The notes beneath the pieces were generated by a model. The model was not told the DNA's origin. It saw nothing but the letters and a program-made list of their open reading frames with translations, and made no database searches. A stretch of DNA of 64,000 nt. It comes from Perognathus longimembris pacificus (taxonomy: Eukaryota; Chordata; Mammalia; Rodentia; Heteromyidae). The stretch's first letter is position 1. Every line of letters begins with the position of its first letter. The position numbers and the translations under genes are program-made. Where the stretch lies: positions 105,741,885-105,805,884 of the forward strand of contig NC_063163.1 in the NCBI RefSeq assembly GCF_023159225.1. The letters run 5' to 3'. Below are positions 49,661 to 60,625 of the stretch, in pieces.

Positions 49661-51729
49661 TTAAATAAAAAAAGAAACCTTAAATAAAAAAACTTGAAAA
49701 TTAAAAGTATGAGAATACATGTAAAAAATTCAATTCATATTTGGGGACTAAGTCCAAATAAGTATTTCAAAAAGTAAAATTTATGAAAATATGAAAAAGC
49801 CACATATCATGTGAAGTAGCAAGAGAAGAAGGGGTGGGGGTAGAAAAATGGAGGAAGAAGTTATAAGATAAATGTATACATAAAAAGATTAAAAATTAAA
49901 ATTTCAGAACGAAAGAACACAAATATCTTCATTAAAAGGCCTCAATATATAATGAGGAGAAAGGCTGAGAAAATGACGATGTTGAAGTTCAAGTTTCATA
50001 AAACTCAGGGAGAGGACTCTCAAAATTTTCTGGATAGGAAGAAAGATCATGGAGAAACAATCAGGAAGTTAGAGGAGAAGATGACAATGTATTTGTAATG
50101 CCAAGGAAATGTATTTCAACATACAGTTTTCTACAGCTGAACTATAAAAATTATGAAGTGAGAATACATTTTTGACCACCTAAATCTTTGTAAAGAAGAA
50201 GCTTTTCCTTTTTCTGAAGGAAAGGCTTCCCCCAAAATAAGGGAGCAAATCCAGAATCACTAAGACATTAACATCCAAGAAATATAGAATTCCATTCACA
50301 AAGTGAAGAAGATAGCATGGAATGATGATGTGGCTGAGCAGGGAATGACACTTGCAAGCGAGCTTGGCACATACTCACCTCAGCTGGAAACAGGAGAGGG
50401 TACCCTGAGTTCCTTCTCCCAGACACCCAAAAGGACATTTTTTTAAGGATATTTACACTATAAAGATGTTTACATTTACACTACAGAAGGACTATTTTGA
50501 TGTACATGTCTTTTAGGTCCTTGGGACACTTAAGTGCAGGGGAGATGAGAATTGGTTCAATAATCAACAACTAGAAAAATGAAAAGGAAATACAAGAAAG
50601 AAAAAGTAACCATGGCATTTCGAAAAGGAAAATTTAAATGTAATACTGCCTAGTTCCACAGCAAGTCATACTTAATTGTGATTTTTAGGTGAAGGGCGTA
50701 ATTATTGGGAGGATTTGAGACATTTGGGAGAGTGTGGCTAAGATTGTATTTGCCTGTGTGAGAACAGATATGTTTAGAGAGTTACAGAAAAGCAAAATCA
50801 CCTTTGTATAAAACATAGTCATTAAAACCTGGCTAAAAAGTTTAATGCATGAAGATTGTGGGGAATTAAATATTGTCCAAGCCTACTTATTCTACCAAAA
50901 CATAAATCATACCTCACGTTTCCTTGTGTCCTTTGTAGTCAGGTAGTACTGTGATAAACTGTTAAATGCATTCATCAAATGTATGTTAGATTTTGCTGTT
51001 AATGGAACACAGGCCTATCTAAAGATCTACAAGTATAAAAGTGGAAACAACACACAAAAACAACATTCTTGGGAAGTCATGTTTGAATGTAAAGGAGAAA
51101 ATGTACCTGAGTGTGGCAGGATTCTAGTATTAGTGTGTGATTTTATGTTAAAGTTGCCTTTTTCTAAAATAAATAAATAAAAAAATTTTAAAAATCTGTT
51201 GAGTAGGTGATAAAATGGATCGAGACCCTCTAAACCCATTGAAAGGCTAGGATAATACAAGCCCTATGCACTTCTGAGCACAGAGGCGATGCTGAAATGG
51301 TTGACGTCTGCATACACGTTGGTTTCTGAGTTCGGATGGAATTTAAAACAATGCAAATGAAATCATTTCATTCACTGTAATGTCGAATGTAAAAGTCTAT
51401 GATTGACATATATTTAAAAAAAATCTCACCAGGGTGAAGTAGATCAAAACAGGCTTATATACAAAATACTGGTGTTTTAGAACTGTGGGAACTCCCTTGA
51501 AGCTCAGGAAGAGCTAAGTTAAAACAATTTGGAGGAAATGCTACGTTACACAGCAGGAAATAACGTTTATGAGACTCATTAGGTTAAGAAGTAAAGTAGG
51601 TATTATAGTTTCCAAAGAGTCTTGAATAAATTTATAGATGAATGATCTGTAATAAATTAGTAATGAAAATAAAGTTGTGTTTTGGAACTAACCTTGGAAG
51701 TTGATGTAAAGAAAAACTTTAATAACAAC
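49661..51729. other. Gene-free, unassigned
   Basis: AT-rich. An A-rich tail-like stretch at 51,166-51,195 follows a 65-codon frame (50,983-51,180) with no recognised motif. Confidence 0.4.
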
Positions 51730-51905
51730 CAAAGTAGTAGCAATACCATTTAATGAGTGCAGTTCATGATTCTAAATTCCTTATTGGATCCTGTCTAATT
51801 CTAGATCACCTCATAAGATAATTATGATTCCTCACACTTGATACCTAAGAAAAAATGAGTCTGTGGTAAGGTAATAATGGATGCTAGGTTTTATTCAATC
51901 CAAAG
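51730..51905 (-). repeat. MIR SINE, minus strand
   Basis: 'taccatttaatgagtgcagt', 'cacctcataagataattatg', 'ggtaaggtaataatggatgc' in reversed MIR order. Confidence 0.55.
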
Positions 51906-52149
51906 ATATAAATTCCAGGATAATTCAGGTCTCCAATCATTGCTGGCCCAGAGGCTTAGGAGAGATCCACTTTCAGGATTGAATTTCCTTACTCTCAATG
52001 TATTTTCCAAGGTGAACTCAGTAATTCTAGAGATAAAGATATAAAATAGACCTCTTGCAGCCTGAGGCATGAATGTGGGATGGCTTTAAATGACACTGGC
52101 CTGGAATATACCAAGAGTGACTATTACAACAGGCACATTTTTTGTTGAC

Positions 52150-52241
52150 ATAAAATCTTCTGTATAGGCCAGCCTTGAACTCCCAGTTCTCCTCTGGATT
52201 CCATGTGCTGGAATCACAGGCATGCACTGTTGTGCCTGGCA
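52150..52241 (-). repeat. B1 (7SL-derived) SINE monomer
   Basis: 'ggccagccttgaactcccag', 'gtgctggaatcacaggcatg', 'cactgttgtgcctggc': a reversed B1 without a right monomer. Confidence 0.75.
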
Positions 52242-52651
52242 CTGGAACCCATTTCCACTCTCAAAAAAGCCCCCATTTGTGGAGAAAACCTATGGTCCTT
52301 TTACCTATGTCTGAGGAAAGAAAGAGCTGTGCTATTTGGTAATGAGGTTTTCTGATATAATGCACTTAAATCTGTCTTCACAAAAACAAAATATATCAAA
52401 ATACGATGGCCCAGCTCTTAGCATTTCAAAGCCTCCAATGTTAGGTCAATCACACAACTGATTCATTAATTCCCCCTCCCCGAGTTTACATTTGGTGTTT
52501 TGATACTGCAAAGTAAAAACCCTGTGCTCTACAACATTCATACCGTAGCATTTATCTGTGCAATTCCCATAGGGACATGAAAGAAGTTTCAAGACAAGCT
52601 ACATCCACATCACCAAAACCCCAAACTCTTAACTTATTCAAAAACATTTTA

Positions 52652-52875
52652 AAGCTAGGCACCAAAGGCTCACACCTGTAATCCTGGATACTGAGGAGGC
52701 TGAAATCCACAGGATCTTGGTATGAGGCCACCTCATGAGACTCTTATCTCCCAAATGACCAATGAAAAAGCAGTATCAGAGGCATGGGTCAAATGGAGAG
52801 TGCCAGAGAAGAGAAAGTCAAGTAAACACAGCAAGCATGAAGTCTCAAGTTCAAACACCAGTTCTACCCTCCCCC
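52652..52875 (+). repeat. Old B1-headed SINE with variant tail
   Basis: 'agctaggcaccaaaggctca', 'cctgtaatcctggatactga', 'gagactcttatctcccaaat', 'gaggcatgggtcaaatggag', 'aagtctcaagttcaaacacc'. Confidence 0.75.
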
Positions 52876-53091
52876 AAATTAAGATGAGTTTGGGCTACTG
52901 TTGACTGCCCATACTAAAGGCATAGAATCAAAGTTTAATGACAAAAATCACTTAATTTGTTCTTTTCTTTTAAAGTTTATATGTGGCTGCATTACATATC
53001 TGAGGTTTTGTTAATTTGCATTTAGTTTATGGTTTTCTTTTGGCCTTAACACCCATTTTCATGAATATGTTTCCAGTAAAATTTCCAAAAG

Positions 53092-53092
53092 A

Positions 53093-53139
<47 letters not shown>

Positions 53140-53144
53140 ACACC
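53092..53144. repeat. (CA)n microsatellite
   Basis: About 25 AC units with two interruptions. Confidence 0.97.
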
Positions 53145-53234
53145 CATTGAATGCAGGAAAACATCACAGTTCCCTTGTCCACTACCAACTTCATCTTCCC
53201 ACTCCTATGCTACATGGGGGTAATCAGCTTATCA

Positions 53235-53480
53235 TGATTTGTCTATCAGATGTCTCTCCAGAGCTCCTGTTTGGAAAGCTTGGTCCCTAGCTGATGGCAT
53301 TACTGGGAGGTGGAAGAAATGTAAGGGGCAGAGCCATATTGAAGGAGGTCACTGAAGGCAAACTGTCAAAGTGGACATTGGTACCCTAGGACCGTTTTCT
53401 GTCTCTTTTTTCCTGGTTGCTATGCAGTGAGCAGCTTTGCTCTGTGGTATTCTTCTGCCTCACCAAAGGCAAATGTCTTA
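53235..53480 (+). repeat. Ancient repeat, copy 3 of 3
   Basis: 'gtttggaaagcttggtccct', 'actgggaggtggaagaaatg', 'gcagtgagcagctttgctct', 'cttctgcctcaccaaaggc'. Aligns with the copies at 32,330 and 39,560. Confidence 0.55.
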
Positions 53481-53522
53481 TCTCTGTTTCTTTTGTGTGT
53501 GTGATGTTTTATAATTATCTTT

Positions 53523-53767
53523 TTATTTTTTTAATTCTAGGCCTGGAGTTTGAACTCAGGGCATAGGTGCTATTGCTGAGCCTCTTTGTGCTCAAGGCAA
53601 GCAGTCTACCAGTCGAGCCACCTCACCACTTCTGGGTTTTTGTGAGTAGTTGATTGGAGATTGGAGTCTCACAGACTTTGGTGCCCAAACTGGCTTCAAA
53701 CCATGATCCTCAGATCTCAGCCTTCTGAATAGCTAGTATGACAGGCATGAGCTACCAGCGCCCAGCT
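53523..53767 (-). repeat. B1-Geo type SINE
   Basis: 'ctaggcctggagtttgaact', 'tgctcaaggcaagcagtcta', 'gattggagattggagtctca', ending accagcgcccagct. The 13-bp duplication is tataattatcttt / tatgattatcttt (53,510-53,522; 53,768-53,780). Confidence 0.92.
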
Positions 53768-53794
53768 TATGATTATCTTTAAAGCTCTACAAGT

Positions 53795-53930
53795 GGGTTT
53801 CAATTCAGCATGTCAGTCTGTGAGTACAATGCATCTTGATCATTGTCACTCCTTTCATCATTCTCCCCCATTTTCCAACCTCATCTCCCCACCCCAGTTC
53901 TCACAGTTCCATTTTCACATATTGTGGAAG
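53795..53930 (-). repeat. LINE-1 3' UTR end
   Basis: 'gtttcaattcagcatgtcag', 'agtacaatgcatcttgatca', 'ctcctttcatcattctcccc': the same L1 3'-end module as at 5,620, 55,835 and 60,550. The LTR starts at its right edge. Confidence 0.75.
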
Positions 53931-53931
53931 A

Positions 53932-53950
53932 GGCCCCACGTTGGGCAGCA
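53932..53950 (-). other. Retroviral primer-binding-site-like sequence
   Basis: Reads tgctgcccaacgtggggcc on the minus strand, about 16 of 18 bases as expected for a tRNA-Lys1,2 primer site. It lies 3 bases from the LTR end, where a 5' LTR has its primer site. Confidence 0.65.
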
Positions 53951-53953
53951 ATT

Positions 53954-54452
53954 TGTAAGGCCCTTTCACTCTCACGTGTGTTCCACCCCGTCCCGCGGGT
54001 GGAATAGCTGGAGTGTGTAGCCGCGAGACACCCCTCCCCACCTCACACGGTTAAGAATGAAGACGCAGGACACGTGGGCTTTCTCGGGGAAAACTTCTTG
54101 GAATTCCACCGGTTTACTCAATGGAGGGGTTTATATGGCAGTAATGGCGGCAGGAAGGGGAGGGATCTGGAGTCACAAGTGACAGGTTGATCTGGGCTGT
54201 CCATCACAGTGATGTCATGGAACTTCCCCCAGAGGCGGAGGTCACAGACCACAGGACCACCCCTTTGGGCTCTGCCCGGTGCCATTTTGACATACATGTG
54301 CTCTGAGACAGGAGGCGGGGCTGGTTTGAGCTGCCTTTCTGGTTCCAGACCAGGGAAAAAGTTAGGAGTGGCTAATAGCCACGCAGCCCCAGGGCGGAAG
54401 AAGGGGCAGCCTCTAGGGACCGCCCCCTTAAAGGTATAGCCGGAGCCCAACA
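53954..54452 (-). mobile_element. ERVK/IAP-like long terminal repeat (499 bp)
   Basis: On the minus strand it starts TGTTGGGCTCC (54,452) and ends CTTACA (53,954), the TG...CA of an LTR and the start shared with IAP-type LTRs. It is GC- and CpG-rich unlike its surroundings, has a TATAAA at 54,135-54,130 and a variant AGTAAA at 54,118-54,113. No retroviral coding sequence follows. The 136-codon minus frame across it is a chance frame. Confidence 0.8.
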
Positions 54453-54481
54453 TCTCCCCCTCTGTTTTTTTTTTTTTTTTT
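54453..54481 (-). other. Polypurine-tract-like sequence before the LTR
   Basis: On the minus strand A17, then cagagggggaga directly precedes the TG of the LTR. This is how the polypurine tract precedes a 3' LTR. Confidence 0.55.
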
Positions 54482-54484
54482 AAA

Positions 54485-55808
54485 GATAGCAGGAGGTTCT
54501 GTAAACATAAGGCATATGTAGAATACATGGAATACTACGAATATGTAATGATATTCCTCTGTCCCTTCATCCAACCCCTCCTTTTCCTGATGTCACTCCT
54601 CCCCCTTACCTTGACCACATTACAGATTGACATTTTGTTCATCTGTAATCTGTAGTTGTTCAAAGGAGTTATACTATTGGAATCCTCCCCTTCATATACA
54701 ATACAATATTTAATGTGTTTGTGTATATATGCATGTGACTCTGTGAACTATTTCTCAATTACAGACTCTCTTCTAAGACCTCTAGCACCAAACATTGATG
54801 AACAAGAAATCCTTACCTTATTCCTTATATTAGCAGAGAGGTGGTACTTTTTCATTGCCCAAGTACAATATTAGCTATAGATTTCTGTGTGTGATCTTTA
54901 TCACACAGAGGAGATTTCCTTCTGCTCCTACATTAAAGTGAGTTTTTATAAAATTATTATAGATGGATGTTGGGTTTTGTGAAATGCATTTTTCTTCATC
55001 TGTTGATAGGATCATGTGATTTTCTTCATCCTGTTGATAGGATGGCAACAGTAATTGACTTTGAGATATTGAAGCATGCAGGGAAATTTTTCTACTGGAA
55101 TATGGTGTGTGGTACTTCCTGTTCTTGACTAGAGGAATGGATTTGCTATATTTTTGATATTATGATAAATGTTTCCATCTCTGTCCATGAGAAATGTTGC
55201 TCTTTAGTTTTCTCTTCTTGCAATGTCTTTCTCAAGTTTTCAAATTAAGGTAATGATGGCATCATAAAATGACTTACAAACATTTAACTTTTCCTCTATT
55301 TCTTGAATGGATCTGTAGAAAAGTGATGTTATTTCTTCCTTAAATGTTTGGTTAGAACTCATTAATGAACTCACATACACTTTGTGCTTTATGTTTAGGA
55401 AAGTTATTAATGATCTAATTTTTAAATAGATACCAGTCTTTCAAAATTCTTTATTCTTGTATATACTTAGGTTGTCTGTTTCAAGGAATTCCATTTCATC
55501 TACATTATCAAAGTAGTTGGCATAGAGTGTTGTTCATAATGTTTCTTCATTATATATTAATGTTTATGGGATCCACAGTGTATCTAGTCTTTCATTTTGG
55601 ATATCTGTAATTTTTGTTTTCCTTCTCAGCATGGCTAGCAGCTTATCTATGTTGTTTATCTATTTGAAGTTTCATAGATTTTTTTCTTCTGATGTGCTGT
55701 TTTCTGTTACATTGATTTCTGTCCCAGTTTTGCTATTTCATCTTATGCTCATTTTAGGCTTAATTTTCCACTGCTTTACAGTATCTTTTTTATTCCTTCT
55801 TTATTTTT
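54485..55808 (-). repeat. Ancient LINE-1, ORF2 reverse-transcriptase region
   Basis: Reverse L1 ORF2, clearest from 54,950: 'gatgttgggttttgtgaaat', 'gcatcataaaatgacttaca', 'atggctagcagcttatctat', 'aagtttcatagattttttt'. Many stops and indels. The 54,485-54,900 part is less certain. Confidence 0.7.
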
Positions 55809-55809
55809 A

Positions 55810-56065
55810 AACTAGATTTAAGTAGGGGTACAAAAAGATTTCAATTCACCGGTCAGTTTATGAGTACAATGAATCTCAATCAATGTCAATCCTTCCATCA
55901 TTTTCCCCCATCTCTTTCAACCCCACCCATCCCCTCAAGTTAGCAAGCTCCATTTCAGATATGTAAGTGAATATTATGATTGTATTGTCCCCCTCTTCCT
56001 CTTTACAACCATCTAACAATGTTATACATTTCCCTTTAATCATTGCTATTACTTTATCTTTCAGA
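55810..56065 (-). repeat. Younger LINE-1 3' UTR insertion within the ancient L1
   Basis: 'agatttcaattcaccggtca', 'agtacaatgaatctcaatca', 'ccttccatcattttccccca': the 3'-end module again, breaking the ORF2 alignment on both sides. Confidence 0.7.
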
Positions 56066-56650
56066 TTTTGATCATTTGCATTTTCATGTAGTTCAAAAGT
56101 ACTTTTTCTTTACAGTTACCTTCAAATTTCTTTTTTGTCCTACTTCTTATTTAGAAATATACTGTGCAGTATTTATGTAGTATGGAATTTTTCATCTATC
56201 ATGGTGCTATTGGTTTCTAATTTAATTCCATTGTGATCTGAAAGTAAATACTGGTATAATTTCTAAAATTTTAATTACATTAAGGTGTGTTTTATGGTCC
56301 AGATTGTGATCTATCTTGATGAACATTTCATGTGAGCTTCAGGAGAATGTGTAATCAGCTGTTGTTGGGTGAATTGCTGTATGGATGTCAATTATAGTCA
56401 GTTGATTGATGGTGTTTTGCATTTAACTATAGCCTTACTGATTTTCTGTCTGCTACTTGTGTTCATTTTCAATACAGAGATTTCAAGTTTCCAGTTATAA
56501 TAGTGGATTTATCTTATTCGCCTTGTAGGTTTTCAGTTTTTGATTCACATATTTGGATGTTCTGCTGTTAGGCACATACACATTAAGGATTATTAGCCCT
56601 TCTTAGAATATCAATTCCTTTCTCTCTTTTTCCTTATTTCTGTTTTTATT
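56066..56650 (-). repeat. Ancient LINE-1, ORF2 continuation
   Basis: 'taattccattgtgatctgaa', 'catgtgagcttcaggagaat', 'gtgtaatcagctgttgttgg', 'acatttggatgttctgctg'-type order follows reversed ORF2 between RT and endonuclease. Confidence 0.75.
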
Positions 56651-56656
56651 TGTGTT

Positions 56657-56790
56657 GATACCAGGTCTTGAATTTATGGCCTTCCACTCTTATTGGGCTT
56701 TGTTTGTTTGTTTGTTTGCTCATAGATACAGCTGAGGAAAAAAACCTTGAACTTGAACCACACCTCCAAGTTCAGCTATTTTTATAGTTC
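56657..56790 (-). repeat. SINE fragment, variant tail type
   Basis: 'ataccaggtcttgaatttat', 'ttgaaccacacctccaagtt'; an internal (TTTG)n stretch. Inserted in the ancient L1. Confidence 0.6.
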
Positions 56791-56849
56791 ATTGTTCCTA
56801 TTATTATTTAAATGATTGACAATTGTTAAATCAATTTACAAATGGAAGG

Positions 56850-57095
56850 GGGGGGGGATACTACATGCTCTTAGTCCACACCTCTTATCCCAGCTACGCT
56901 CCAAAAAGCTTCCAAACAAGAATAAGCAAAAATAAATAAATAAATAAATTGGTGTGACATTTCATCTTCAAGATGAGCAGCGAAAATCCAGGCTTGAGGC
57001 ATAGCTTATTTGGCCAAGTGCCAAACAAGCAAGCAGGCAGAGTGAATATAAGGCCCTGAGTTCAAACCCTTCTACTTGCAAAAGACAATAAAATC
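56850..57095 (+). repeat. Old B1-headed SINE with variant tail
   Basis: 'cctcttatcccagctacgct', (AAAT)n at 56,932-56,950, then 'ggcttgaggcatagcttatt', 'aacaagcaagcaggcag', 'ggccctgagttcaaaccctt'. Confidence 0.7.
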
Positions 57096-57099
57096 CAAA

Positions 57100-58660
57100 A
57101 AGAAGTAATTATAAATTATTTTACCTTTACTTGTTCTTTTTGCTATATACTTCCTTTCTCCCTTTGTTGTTTAGTTTTTAGTTTCCAGCGTATACTTTTT
57201 CTTTCAGGAAGAACTCCTTTTAACTTTTATTACAAGACTTCTGTACTCACAAAAAATTCCATTAACTTTTGTGTGAGAAATACTTATTTCTTCCCTCTTA
57301 AAGGATAATTGCATAAGCTATAGAATTCCATACTGGTGTTTTTCTTCTCTCAATACTTTAAATTTTCCTCTCTTCTTGCTTACATGGCTTCTGGGAAGTA
57401 AAATGTAATTTTTATCTTGATTCCACTACAAGTAAGTTGTTTTTCCTTCTGGCGTCTTCCGAGTCTTTTATCCCCCTCTTACGTCTTTGATTTTCTATGG
57501 TTTTAGTTTGGTGTTCTAGATACAGGGTTTGTGCCATTTTTCCTCCTTGGGTTCTCTTTGCATTCTCAATCTGTGGTTTGGTGTCTAATAGTTCATAGAA
57601 CTCAGCAAATATTGTCTCAAATATTTCTTTCTTATCTCCAGGTATTCATAGTATACCTGTTGTGTCTATGATAGTTGTCTCATAGTTCTTGAATATTCAA
57701 TTCTGTTTCATTTTTAGTCACTTTTCCTTGCTCTAAAATTTTAAGGTTTCTATTGAAATGGCTTCAAGCTCAGAGATTGTTTTTTTTCCATTTGACCTTG
57801 TATTCAGTCCACTAATCAACCTGTCAAGCATTCTTCATTTTCAATATAGTGTTTTTTCTACCCCTAGTATACTTAGGTTTATATCTTCTTGCTTAAATCA
57901 CCCATCTGTTTCCATGCTTTCAAGTAAAGAATGTAGCATTAGAGACCATATATACTTTTTAATTCCTGATCTGAAACTTGTGTTCCATCAATGACTCAAA
58001 TAAATCTTGCCATCCATGACTCTGAATTTGATATCTGTTCCACTTCTTCAAACAGATTTTTTTTCCTTTAAGTATGTCTCGTATTATGTCACTGAAAGAT
58101 GGTTCGTTGAAAACCTGGTGGTAAGATACAATATGTCAGGAGTAAATGTTTTGTAGCCTGTGTCTATGTCTTATTCTCCTAGAAAGTCTGTGCCTTTAGG
58201 CTGCAAGTGGTCCTCAGCCCCATGCCCCCAGTGGGTGGGACCATTAGATGGGATGGTTAGAGGGAGACCGAGTTGGTTATTTCTCTTCCTGTAGATCAAG
58301 GTCCAATGAAACACCAGCAGATTGGGCTCTGGCTAAGTAATGTCTTACTTAGCAAAGAGAAGGCTCTTCAATATACCAAATGGGTCCATTTCTCTTTAAA
58401 CCTCCTGGGATCATGGAGGTTTTATTTTTCCAGTCTTATTTCAATGTTGTACTTAAGGAAGCCTTCAGGTGCCTCTGGTTCTGACGTTTTTAGGTCTCAC
58501 ACTTGTCCACACCGAACTTCACATAATTTGACTCTCATTGTTGAGATTTTCCTGACCAGCACAGGTTTCCACAGGTGTCTCCAATCACAGATTTCCACTG
58601 CAGTAACTTTGCTCCTTTTCATCTGCTCAGTGATCTCTCCGATTTGGGACTAGCAAAATT
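57100..58660 (-). repeat. Ancient LINE-1, ORF1 and 5' region
   Basis: Reverse L1 of the old mammalian type: 'gaagaactccttttaacttt', 'ttgattttctatggttttag', 'gtctcaaatatttctttctt', then non-coding 5' sequence with 'ctgtgcctttaggctgcaag' and 'agatgggatggttagaggga'. Together with 54,485-56,650 it makes one nearly complete, thoroughly inactivated element. Confidence 0.7.
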
Positions 58661-58675
58661 CTCATTATTGGTTTT

Positions 58676-59470
58676 CTTCTTCTTTTTCTTCTTCATTTTC
58701 TTTTCTTTTTTGTTTACAGTCTTGTGTTGCTTTGTTTTGTTTTAGCTTTTCACTTTTCAGAATGGAATAGAATCTTCTAAAGTTCTTCCATGTATGCCCA
58801 GAAACCAAAAGATAACGCTTTCATTCATTTTCCCCTCTTTTATGTGTATAGTATCAATGTGATGTTTTATTTGTATTGCTTCTTTTTTAAGGTGTTTAGT
58901 GGATTGGCCACTTTCTGCACTGGTAGATTCAAGCACAGTTCAGTTAATAAGTGGTGGGCAAAGTGTGAGGGAAGATAAAAGAATGCCTTGCCTTTATTTA
59001 CTTAGCTTCTCTTCTGTTTCCTTGAGGATCCTTAATTCCCCCTTCACTTTGAGATTGAATGCCCCTGTGGCATTTCTAATGAGCACCACTTCTTGCTCCT
59101 GCTCAATCAGAGAAGCCAAGGCTTTGCGAGGCATCAGCTCCTTGGCTGAACAAGTAACTTCCCTGTTGTCAGTTCTGTGAGCAGCCTATTCTCCATGGCT
59201 GTTCATTCTTGTTTTCTACCTAGGGATAGACATTTCCTTCTTGAGATTATTCATCTGTCTTTTCCTGTCAGCTGTCCTCTTTTCCTGTCACTTTAAGCCT
59301 CTCTTCTAGTCCTATTGTCTATTTTTATGTCCTCAGGCTTTTCATGGTTAGAGCTCCTTTGTAACTCTACACTCAGCACACAGATAACTTGAATTCTCTG
59401 GTTCCAAAAAACTCAGAATGTGTGGATCAAATGTTCCTTTATTTCTGCCCATTGTTGAAATTATTAATTT
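58676..59470 (-). pseudogene. Possible retroposed segment with A-rich tail, unidentified
   Basis: On the minus strand the segment ends in an A/AG-rich stretch (58,745-58,676), with AATAAA hexamers upstream (58,871-58,866 and just after the stop at 58,994). An open stretch of 63 codons (59,185-58,997) ends at TAA 58,996-58,994. Its first Met is at codon 18, and its C-terminus is charged and helical-looking (residues LKETEEKLSK). I recognise no family. No target duplication was found, and it adjoins the 5' end of the ancient L1 on the same strand, so an unfamiliar L1 5' region is an alternative. Confidence 0.3.
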
Positions 59471-59949
59471 TTTTAAGTAAGATTGTGTGGCAATACCCAA
59501 ATTCAGGTCTCCATTACATTAAATTAGTTAAAGACTTTGAAGAGCATTTAGAATTTTAATAGTATTTAAAGGGAATGCATCTTTCACAAAAGCAACTTTG
59601 TGATCAAAGTTATGGAAGAGAGTAAATGTGAGGGACTATTAGAAATAATTTGAGTCTCATAAAAATCTTAGCATAGGAAACCTGGGAAGTTTAGTTGAGG
59701 TTAGCCCTGGGAACCTACAGTGCTTTGCTGAAAGAATTGGATATATTTTATGAAGAGAAGAAAATGAGAGAGGATGGAGAAAAAAAGGTCCATCTTTGTT
59801 TTTTTTACAAGGCTGATCTAGGGATTGATCAAGAGTGGTGACAAACTATTGTTTCTGGGAATGGCATATTGTAAAAGGAAGTGAGACATAGGTCAACATC
59901 CAGATCAGGAGAGATTGGTGACAGTGTTATGCAGCATTTATGGAAATGA

Positions 59950-60125
59950 GCTAATTGAACTGACTGCCTAGGCTCAAACAGGAGCTGTATGTGATGTCAG
60001 GAAAGTTATTTAGTGTCTCAATGTTTTGGTGTCCTAGTATTTCAACCATGATTATCAACCTCAAATGGATTATTGTGTATCCTAAATAGTACTCACTGCT
60101 CAAATGCTATCAGGAACACACTGAA
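59950..60125 (+). repeat. Possible MIR fragment
   Basis: 'gatgtcaggaaagttattta', 'gtgtctcaatgttttggtgt', then a diverged middle. Weak match. Confidence 0.4.
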
Positions 60126-60301
60126 TATCAATGAGTACTGATTGATTATTGATGGCTGGATGTAAGAGAGAACAAAAAATGCTCCAAATTTACTGTACAT
60201 GTTCACATGACTTAGGATTGGTGATACCTTGAAGAACATAATATGAAGTATATCGATAAAAATAACATATTATTTATTTTTATTATTTTTAAATTGTTGT
60301 T

Positions 60302-60531
60302 ATGCCAGGTGCTGGTGGCTCATGCCTATAATCTTAGCTAGTCAGGAGGCTATTTGAAGACTGTGGTTCAAAGCCAGCCTTGGCAGGAAAATCCGTGACA
60401 CACTAATCTCCAGTTAACCACCAGAAAACCGGAAGTGTCGCTGTGGCTCAAGTGATAGAGCACTAGCCTGGAGCTGACCAGCTCTGGGACAGCACCTAGA
60501 CCCAGCATTCAAGCCCTACAACCTACAATAA
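60302..60531 (+). repeat. B1-Geo type SINE
   Basis: 'gccaggtgctggtggctcat', 'tagctagtcaggaggctatt', 'tctccagttaaccaccagaa', 'gtggctcaagtgatagagca', 'cagcattcaagccctacaac'. One of the cleaner copies. Confidence 0.93.
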
Positions 60532-60544
60532 AGAAACAGTGTTA

Positions 60545-60625
60545 CAAAGGGGTTTCAATTCAGCATGTCAGATTGAGAGTACAATGAATCTTAATCTGTG
60601 GCACCCCTTTCATCGTAATTTATGA
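60545..60625 (-). repeat. LINE-1 3' UTR end
   Basis: 'ggggtttcaattcagcatgt', 'agtacaatgaatcttaatct', then 'cacccctttcatcg': truncated 3'-end module. Confidence 0.7.

Noticed and set aside
54118..54528. 136-codon minus-strand frame
   Set aside because: It runs through the LTR and its polypurine-like tract. LTRs of this type are non-coding and the peptide has no viral or cellular motif.
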